Positions 1 through 4,444 of a DNA stretch of 6,328 bases are shown here, piece after piece. The position numbers and the translations under genes are program-made. Every line of letters begins with the position of its first letter. Position 1 is the stretch's first letter. Source of the stretch: Pseudomonadota bacterium. Its GTDB lineage: Bacteria; Pseudomonadota; Alphaproteobacteria; Caulobacterales; Caulobacteraceae. The stretch is from NCBI GenBank assembly GCA_023416055.1, contig JAEZIH010000194.1:1-6328 (forward strand). Direction: 5' to 3'. The notes beneath the pieces were generated by a model. The model made no database searches. It was given only the letters and a program-made list of their open reading frames with translations, and was not told the DNA's origin.

Positions 1-1245
1 GGCCTGACGGCGCTGAAGCTGGACGACGGCACCCTGCACCGCTTCCGCGCCAAGCTGGTCATCCTGGCCACCGGCGGCTACGGCCGCGCCTACTTCTCGG
101 CCACCTCGGCCCACACCTGCACCGGCGACGGCAACGCCATGGTGCTGCGCGCCGGCCTGCCGCTGCAGGACATGGAGTTCGTGCAGTTCCACCCGACCGG
201 CATCTACGGCGCCGGCTGCCTGATCACCGAGGGCGCCCGCGGCGAGGGCGGCTACCTGACCAACTCTGAGGGCGAGCGCTTCATGGAGCGCTATGCGCCG
301 ACCGTGAAGGACCTGGCTCCGCGCGACATGGTCAGCCGCTCCATGACCATCGAGATCCGCGAGGGTCGCGGCGTGGGTCCGAACAAGGACCACATCTTCC
401 TGCACCTGGATCACCTCGATCCGGCCATCCTGCACGAGCGCCTGCCGGGCATTTCGGAGTCGGCCAAGATCTTCGCCGGCGTCGACGTGACCAAACAGCC
501 GATCCCGGTGCTGCCGACCGTCCACTACAACATGGGCGGCATCCCGACGAACTATCACGGCGAGGTGCTGACCCTGCGCGACGGCAACCCGGACAGCGTT
601 GTGCCGGGCCTGATGGCCGTCGGCGAGGCCGCCTGCGTCTCGGTGCACGGCGCCAACCGCCTGGGCTCCAACTCGCTGACCGACCTGGTGGTGTTCGGCC
701 GCGCCGCCGGCCTGCGCACCGGCGAGATCGTCGACAAGGCCTCGGCCGTGCCGGACGTTCCCGCCTCGGCCACCGACGCCCACATCGCCCGCCTCGATCG
801 CTTCCGCAACGCCAACGGCTCGACCCCGACCGCCAGGCTGCGGGTCGAGATGCAGCGCGCCATGCAGTCCGACGCCGCCGTGTTCCGCACCGGCAAGACG
901 CTGCAGGAAGGCGTCGACAAGCTGCGCGCAATCGACGCCGCCGGCGCCGACATCAGGACCACGGACCGCGGCCTGATCTGGAACACCGATCTGATCGAGA
1001 CCCTCGAGTACGACAACCTGATCGCCCAGGCGCTGGTCACAATCGAGGGCGCGCTGAACCGGACCGAGAGCCGCGGCGCCCACGCTCGCGAGGACTATCC
1101 GGATCGCGACGACGTCAACTGGATGAAGCACACCCTCGCCTGGAAGGTCCCGGGCGAAGCGGTGAAGATCGACTACCGGCCGGTGCACAAATACACGATG
1201 TCGGACGACATCTCGTACATCGAGCCCAAGGCGCGGGTTTACTGA
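1..1245 (+). CDS. sdhA: Succinate dehydrogenase flavoprotein subunit SdhA (5' partial)
   Basis: SdhA is the catalytic FAD subunit of respiratory complex II. It oxidises succinate to fumarate on the cytoplasmic face of the inner membrane and passes electrons to SdhB. The frame is open to the left edge, so about 414 residues are visible of a family length near 600; the N-terminal FAD-binding part with the flavin-linking histidine lies outside. Numbering from the first visible codon, an FAD-domain ATGGYGR motif is at 24-30 and TGDG at 41-44. HPTG (His64), TEGARGEGG (Thr76, Glu77), PRD (Arg108), VHYNMGG (His175) and [12 protein letters not shown] (Arg220) match the dicarboxylate-binding and proton-shuttle residues of the SdhA/FrdA family. 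The C-terminus has the expected WMKHTLAW and YRPVHKYT blocks. The TGA stop overlaps the sdhB ATG by one base, implying coupled translation. The ATG at 139 is internal, not a start. Identification is secure. Confidence 0.98.
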   Translation, partial: GLTALKLDDGTLHRFRAKLVILATGGYGRAYFSATSAHTCTGDGNAMVLRAGLPLQDMEFVQFHPTGIYGAGCLITEGARGEGGYLTNSEGERFMERYAPTVKDLAPRDMVSRSMTIEIREGRGVGPNKDHIFLHLDHLDPAILHERLPGISESAKIFAGVDVTKQPIPVLPTVHYNMGGIPTNYHGEVLTLRDGNPDSVVPGLMAVGEAACVSVHGANRLGSNSLTDLVVFGRAAGLRTGEIVDKASAVPDVPASATDAHIARLDRFRNANGSTPTARLRVEMQRAMQSDAAVFRTGKTLQEGVDKLRAIDAAGADIRTTDRGLIWNTDLIETLEYDNLIAQALVTIEGALNRTESRGAHAREDYPDRDDVNWMKHTLAWKVPGEAVKIDYRPVHKYTMSDDISYIEPKARVY

Positions 1246-2042
1246 TGGTCCAGCTTACTCTCCCCAAAGGCTCCAAGCCGACGACCGGCAAGGTCTACAA
1301 GGCCCCGGAAGGTGCGAAGAACGTCAAGACCTACAAGGTCTACCGTTACGACCCCGAGGTCGACGCCGACCCGCGCTGGGACGTCTACGAGGTCTCGGCC
1401 GACGATCACGGGCCGATGCTTCTGGACGCCCTGATCCACATCAAGAACGAGATCGACCCGACGCTGTCGTTCCGGCGTTCGTGCCGCGAGGGCATCTGCG
1501 GCTCGTGCTCGATGAACATCGACGGCCGCAACGCCCTGGCCTGCACCAAGGGCTGGGAGGAGTGCCAGTCCTCGACCATCGCCATCGCCCCGCTGCCGCA
1601 CCAGCCGGTGGTCAAGGACCTGGTTACGGACCTGAGCCTGTTCTACGCCCAGTACGATTCCATCCAGCCCTATCTGCAGTCGGACGAGCCCGACCCCGAG
1701 AAGGAACGGCTGCAGACGCCGGAGGAGCGCGCGAAGCTGGACGGCCTCTACGAGTGCATCCTGTGCGCCTGCTGCTCGACCAGCTGCCCCAGCTACTGGT
1801 GGAACCAGACCGAATACCTCGGCCCGGCCGCCCTGCTGCAGTCCTACCGCTGGATCGCCGACAGCCGCGACGACGCCACGGACAAGCGCCTCGACGACCT
1901 CGAGGACCCGTTCAAGCTCTACCGCTGCCACACCATCATGAACTGCGCCCAGGTGTGTCCGAAGGGCCTGAACCCGGCCAAGGCCATCGCCGAGACCAAG
2001 AAGCTGATGGTCTCGCCGAGCCGCAAGAAGCAGCCGGCCTGA
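1245..2042 (+). CDS. sdhB: Succinate dehydrogenase iron-sulfur subunit SdhB
   Basis: This 265-residue protein is complete and of normal family length. SdhB carries electrons from the SdhA flavin through three iron-sulfur clusters to ubiquinone at the SdhC/D membrane anchor. Cys80, Cys85, Cys88 and Cys100 form the plant-type [2Fe-2S] site ([11 protein letters not shown]). Cys171, Cys174 and Cys177 (CILCACC) with Cys238 fit the [4Fe-4S] ligands. Cys181, Cys228 and Cys234 fit the [3Fe-4S] ligands. SYWWN (183-187) and His229 (CHTI) correspond to the quinone-site region known from E. coli SdhB. The start ATG overlaps the sdhA TGA (TGATG) and has no clear ribosome binding site, so reinitiation by ribosomes finishing sdhA is likely. 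sdhC and sdhD are not in the window; they commonly lie upstream of sdhA. Confidence 0.98.
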   Translation: MVQLTLPKGSKPTTGKVYKAPEGAKNVKTYKVYRYDPEVDADPRWDVYEVSADDHGPMLLDALIHIKNEIDPTLSFRRSCREGICGSCSMNIDGRNALACTKGWEECQSSTIAIAPLPHQPVVKDLVTDLSLFYAQYDSIQPYLQSDEPDPEKERLQTPEERAKLDGLYECILCACCSTSCPSYWWNQTEYLGPAALLQSYRWIADSRDDATDKRLDDLEDPFKLYRCHTIMNCAQVCPKGLNPAKAIAETKKLMVSPSRKKQPA

Positions 2043-2043
2043 C

Positions 2044-2364
2044 GTGGCGAAGATCACCTATATCGAGCACGACGGTCGCGAACATGTCGTGGAGGTCAAG
2101 AACGGCCTCTCCGTCATGGAGGGGGCGATCCGCAACAACGTCCCGGGCATCGACGCCGACTGCGGCGGGGCCTGCGCCTGCGCGACCTGCCACGTCTACG
2201 TCGACGAGGCCTTCCAGGCCGAGACCGGCCGCGCCTCGGCGATGGAGGAGTCGATGCTCGACTTCGCCGAAAACGTGCAGCCGAACAGCCGCCTGTCGTG
2301 CCAGATCCGCGTCTCGGACGACCTCGACGGCCTGATCGTCCGCCTGCCCGAATCCCAGCACTGA
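2044..2364 (+). CDS. [2Fe-2S] ferredoxin, adrenodoxin/ISC type
   Basis: A 106-residue soluble electron carrier of the vertebrate-type (adrenodoxin, Rhodobacter FdVI) ferredoxin family. The ligand set is complete in the expected C-x5-C-x2-C-x36-C spacing: Cys40, Cys46, Cys49 and Cys86. An additional cysteine, Cys44, sits inside the cluster loop (CGGACACATC) and is not expected to bind iron. Members of this family feed electrons to iron-sulfur assembly or to P450-type oxygenases; which role applies here cannot be told from sequence. The start is a GTG one base after the sdhB stop, chosen because it gives the normal N-terminus ([11 protein letters not shown]) and the tight spacing fits an operon. 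The gene probably depends on sdh transcription and translational coupling. Whether it serves complex II maturation is inference from position only. Confidence 0.93.
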   Translation: MAKITYIEHDGREHVVEVKNGLSVMEGAIRNNVPGIDADCGGACACATCHVYVDEAFQAETGRASAMEESMLDFAENVQPNSRLSCQIRVSDDLDGLIVRLPESQH

Positions 2365-2385
2365 GCCGGGCCGTGGGCCGGGCTC
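2363..2385 (+). promoter_or_regulatory. Intercistronic hairpin with the kinase GTG start in its loop
   Basis: Bases 2363-2372 pair with 2376-2385 at nine of ten positions; the one mismatch is G2368 opposite G2380. This leaves a three-base loop that is exactly the GTG proposed as kinase start. The left arm begins in the TGA stop of the ferredoxin gene. All but one of the nine pairs are G-C. No run of T follows, so it does not look like a standard intrinsic terminator. It could dampen initiation unless ribosomes translating the ferredoxin melt it, or act as a partial processing or termination signal. In GC-rich DNA chance formation is possible. Confidence 0.45.
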
Positions 2386-3173
2386 GACCCGAGCTGGTCG
2401 ACCTCGTCGGCGAGCTGATCGAGAAGGGCCCTGCGGACCGGCCGCCCCTGATCGGCGTGGTCGGAGCCCAGGGCAGCGGCAAGACCACCCTCGCGCGGGC
2501 GGCCGCCGAGCGTTTCGGCGCCGTCCAGATCTCAATCGACGACGTCTATCTGACCCGCGCCAGACGCGAGGCCCTGGCCCGCGCCCTGCATCCGCTGTTC
2601 GTCACCCGCGGCCCGCCGGGCACGCACGACCTGGACCTTCTGCAGGAACTGATCGACAGCCTGACGACGGCGGGGCCTAAAGACGAGACCCTGATCCCGG
2701 ACTTCGACAAGCGCAACGACGACCGCTGGCCGGTCGAACGCTGGCGGCGCTTCGCCGGACGGCCGTCGGCGATCCTGATCGACGCCTGGTGCCTGGGTTG
2801 CGTCGCCGAGGACGAGGCGGCGCTGGCGGAGCCGGTCAATGAGCTGGAGCGCGAGCATGACCCGGACGGCCGCTGGCGGCGCGCGGTCAATGACTTCGTG
2901 GGCGGTCCCTACGCCGCCTTCGCCGCCCGCTTCGACGCCGCGCTGTACCTGCAGGCGCCGGGCTTCGGGGTGGTGCATGACTGGCGCTGCCAGCAGGAGG
3001 CCGACCTGCTGGGCGTCGCGCCGGACGATCTGCCGCAGGACGAACGCCGCCGCCTCGCCGGCTTCATCCAGTATTTCGAGCGCATCACCCGGCGCATGCT
3101 CGCCGGCGGCGTCCGCGCCGACGTGACCGTGAAACTGGATCGAAACCGTCAGCCGCTGACTATCGCCCGATGA
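2373..3173 (+). CDS. P-loop kinase, D-glycerate 3-kinase / Tda10-like
   Basis: A 266-residue P-loop kinase related to plant-type D-glycerate 3-kinase (GLYK) and yeast Tda10, a branch near uridine and pantothenate kinases. Walker A is GAQGSGKT (31-38). It is followed by a SIDDVYLT block (54-61), RGPPGTHD (79-86), DFDKRNDDRWP (110-120), a DAWCLG block (137-142) and a late HDWRCQQE block. These match, in order, the conserved segments of that family (typically IDDFYLT, RGNPGTHD, a Phe/Tyr-Asp-Lys motif, an EGW-like motif, and WRxQQE). The likely reaction is ATP-dependent phosphorylation of glycerate to 3-phosphoglycerate, but the substrate is not proven by sequence. The frame stays open back into the ferredoxin gene (GTG at 2298), but that extension is arginine/proline-rich shadow sequence. 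GTG at 2373, eight bases after the ferredoxin stop, is the best start. It has no clear Shine-Dalgarno and lies in the loop of a predicted hairpin. The 3' end overlaps the PilZ gene by four bases. Confidence 0.82.
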   Translation: MGRARPELVDLVGELIEKGPADRPPLIGVVGAQGSGKTTLARAAAERFGAVQISIDDVYLTRARREALARALHPLFVTRGPPGTHDLDLLQELIDSLTTAGPKDETLIPDFDKRNDDRWPVERWRRFAGRPSAILIDAWCLGCVAEDEAALAEPVNELEREHDPDGRWRRAVNDFVGGPYAAFAARFDAALYLQAPGFGVVHDWRCQQEADLLGVAPDDLPQDERRRLAGFIQYFERITRRMLAGGVRADVTVKLDRNRQPLTIAR

Positions 3174-3499
3174 CCCGACAGGACGACCGCCGACTGGAGC
3201 CCCGCTCGGCCCTGAATACGCACGGCCTGGTGGTTTCGCCCGGACTGGAGCTTGCCTGCCTGGTCGTCGACCAGTCGGCCTCGGGCGCGCGTCTTCGGCT
3301 GGACCGCAACCTCGCCCTGCCGCCGCGGATCGTGCTGGTCGACATCGCCCGGGCCACGGCGGTCGAGGCCGAGGTGGTCTGGCGCAAGGGCCAGGAGGCC
3401 GGGATCAGGAAGGCCGGCGCCGCCGCCTCGCTGCGCGGCCTCGTGCCGTCCCGGCTGGCCGCCGCCCGCGCCGCCTATCTCCGCGCCGGCGGCCGCTAG
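3170..3499 (+). CDS. PilZ-domain protein (putative c-di-GMP receptor)
   Basis: A 109-residue single-domain protein. The PilZ signature for cyclic di-GMP binding is present in both halves: an arginine-rich RxxxR start (DDRRLEPR, Arg8 and Arg12) and DxSxxG (DQSASG, Asp34, Ser36, Gly39). A later strand, VVWRKGQEAGI (Trp71, Gly78), fits the end of the PilZ barrel. There is no signal peptide or membrane segment, so it is probably a cytosolic adaptor that changes partner when c-di-GMP is bound. The output and partner are unknown. The ATG overlaps the kinase stop (ATGA), so translation is probably coupled and the gene belongs to the plus-strand unit. Its stop lies three bases from the stop of the convergent HAD gene. 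The fold assignment is good; ligand binding is inferred from motifs. Confidence 0.85.
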   Translation: MTRQDDRRLEPRSALNTHGLVVSPGLELACLVVDQSASGARLRLDRNLALPPRIVLVDIARATAVEAEVVWRKGQEAGIRKAGAAASLRGLVPSRLAAARAAYLRAGGR

Positions 3500-3518
3500 C
3501 GGTCAGACGCCCGCCGGC
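3485..3518. terminator. Inverted repeat over the convergent stop codons, possible bidirectional terminator
   Basis: GCCGGCGG (3485-3492) and its exact reverse complement CCGCCGGC (3511-3518) flank an 18-base loop. The loop begins with a second perfect palindrome, CCGCTAGCGG (3493-3502). The structure covers the stop codons of both the PilZ gene and the HAD phosphatase gene, a usual place for a shared terminator. No T tract is seen on either side, so intrinsic termination would be weak and the symmetry may partly reflect GC-rich coding sequence. Confidence 0.3.
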
Positions 3519-4357
3519 ATGGTCCCCGCGTTGATGGCGATGCGCCCGATCAGTCCCTTGACGATCAGGTCCAGGGCCGAGCCCTCGCGGTAGTCGGCGG
3601 CGGCGACGAAATTGACCCGGTCCTCCGAGATCAGGCCGTAGATCTTCTTCTGGTCCTTCTCGGAATTGCGCGGATCGTAGACCGCGATCGAGAAGCCGCC
3701 CTTGGTGTGCATCATCTTCATGGTCGGCACGTCGGTGTCGCCGTCGCCGAGGAAGATCATCCGCTCGAACGGCACCGGCCGGTCGTCGTCGGGCATGAAG
3801 CGATTGATCTTGTCGTGCTCCCAGTGATTGAACACGCCCTTGTTGATGCGGAACAGGTACTGGGTCTTGGTCGTGTAGTTGACGCCGACCGCCGGCCAGA
3901 TCGCCACGCCGTTGGCGTCGTAGACGAATTTCGACGCGAAGACGTGCCGGAACTCGGGGCGGATCGGGCAGCCCTCGATCATCTCCTCCAGCCCGGCCGA
4001 GATGATGTAGTGCTCGATCTCGAGGCCGTACTTGCGCCCGACCTCGTTGATGCGCTCGAACCAGCCGCGGCCGGTCAGGTCGGACTTCAGCCCGTCGAAA
4101 AGCTTCACGTCCTGGCCGTGCTCGGCCAGCAGCTTGCGGGTGATCGGGTGATCGTTCTCCCGCGCCCGCTGCAACATCAGCTGCATGTACATCAGGATGT
4201 TGTCGCCGTCGGCCTCGCGGGTCAGCCGGTCGGCCTCGCCCCAGAAGTCGCCGACGCCCATGCCGACGGAGGGGATGAAGGTCACCTCCTGCATGTTCCC
4301 CCGCGCCAGGGTGCCGTCGAAGTCGTAGATCAGCGCGGTCTTGAGGAGCTTGGACAT
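3503..4357 (-). CDS. HAD-superfamily phosphatase, phosphoserine-phosphatase-like
   Basis: A complete 284-residue haloacid dehalogenase-type hydrolase. Motif I is DFDGTL with nucleophile Asp12 and acid/base Asp14. Motif II is the serine of IIS (Ser120). Motif III is probably Lys164 in TTK. Motif IV is GDGDTD (204-209), supplying magnesium-binding aspartates. The roughly 100-residue helical insertion between motifs I and II is the C1-cap position seen in SerB-like enzymes. All catalytic residues are present, so it should be an active Mg-dependent phosphomonoesterase, but the substrate is not evident. The ATG at 4357 is the only usable start, because motif I begins 11 residues later and no in-frame ATG, GTG or TTG was found just upstream. 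The bases before it (CCTCCC) are not a Shine-Dalgarno sequence. The gene follows divL on the same strand across a 72-base repeat-filled gap and converges on the PilZ gene. Confidence 0.88.
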   Translation of the reverse strand: MSKLLKTALIYDFDGTLARGNMQEVTFIPSVGMGVGDFWGEADRLTREADGDNILMYMQLMLQRARENDHPITRKLLAEHGQDVKLFDGLKSDLTGRGWFERINEVGRKYGLEIEHYIISAGLEEMIEGCPIRPEFRHVFASKFVYDANGVAIWPAVGVNYTTKTQYLFRINKGVFNHWEHDKINRFMPDDDRPVPFERMIFLGDGDTDVPTMKMMHTKGGFSIAVYDPRNSEKDQKKIYGLISEDRVNFVAAADYREGSALDLIVKGLIGRIAINAGTMPAGV

Positions 4358-4361
4358 GGGA

Positions 4362-4389
4362 GGTTCTGGGTTCTGGGAGCTGGGTTCTA
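4362..4389 (+). repeat. Heptamer array, plus orientation (4 units)
   Basis: The units read GGTTCTG, GGTTCTG, GGAGCTG and GGTTCTA, in exact 7-base steps. The array stops four bases upstream of the HAD start codon, so it forms the 5' untranslated stretch next to that gene. Confidence 0.8.
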
Positions 4390-4416
4390 GGACGCCGGGA
4401 CGTCGCGGGCTCTCCC

Positions 4417-4444
4417 TAGCACCTGGAACCTAGACCCTAGAACC
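4417..4444 (-). repeat. Heptamer array, minus orientation (4 units)
   Basis: Read on the minus strand from 4444 downward the units are GGTTCTA, GGGTCTA, GGTTCCA and GGTGCTA; a fifth degenerate unit, GGGAGAG, may follow at 4416-4410. The first two units encode the last four residues (Gly-Ser-Arg-Val) and give the TAG stop of the divL-like gene. Confidence 0.8.

Larger units (their letters stand above)
4362..4444. repeat. Inverted pair of heptamer arrays, 83-bp element
   Basis: Four degenerate 7-bp units in plus orientation (4362-4389) and four in minus orientation (4417-4444) face each other around a 27-bp centre (4390-4416). Consensus is GGTTCTA or GGTTCTG. A perfect 12-bp inverted repeat is contained within it: CTGGGTTCTAGG at 4380-4391 against 4436-4447. 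In the outer-with-outer register 20 of 28 positions pair; a shifted register pairs the fourth plus unit with the outermost minus unit perfectly. The element is visibly less GC-rich than its surroundings and occupies almost the whole divL-HAD gap. It may be a dispersed intergenic repeat, a transcript hairpin, or both. Confidence 0.8.

Noticed and set aside
139..141. ATG as start of the first plus-strand gene
   Set aside because: The same frame is open to base 1 and encodes typical SdhA sequence (FAD-domain ATGGYGR), so the gene is cut by the window edge.
1239..2057. Long minus-strand open frame opposite sdhB (272 codons)
   Set aside because: It mirrors sdhB codons in GC-rich DNA, shows no recognisable domain, and sdhB is certain from its eleven cluster cysteines.
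2166..2191. Extra cysteine (Cys44) in the ferredoxin cluster loop as a sign of an unusual cluster
   Set aside because: The four standard ligands have exact family spacing, so the extra cysteine is most simply a tolerated loop residue.
1481..2335. Plus-strand open frame of 284 codons over sdhB and the ferredoxin gene
   Set aside because: Arginine/alanine/proline-rich out-of-frame translation across two confidently identified genes.
2298..2372. GTG at 2298 as kinase start, overlapping the ferredoxin gene
   Set aside because: The extra 25 residues are arginine/proline-rich and are the shifted-frame reading of conserved ferredoxin codons; no family resemblance.
3707..4390. Plus-strand open frame of 227 codons opposite the HAD gene
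   Set aside because: Low-complexity valine/aspartate/histidine-rich antisense shadow; the minus strand carries all HAD motifs.
4390..4416. Centre of the heptamer element as a promoter or operator for the HAD gene
   Set aside because: It holds a GACGTC palindrome but no recognisable -35/-10 pair and no TTAA half-sites of the CtrA type; not enough to call a site.
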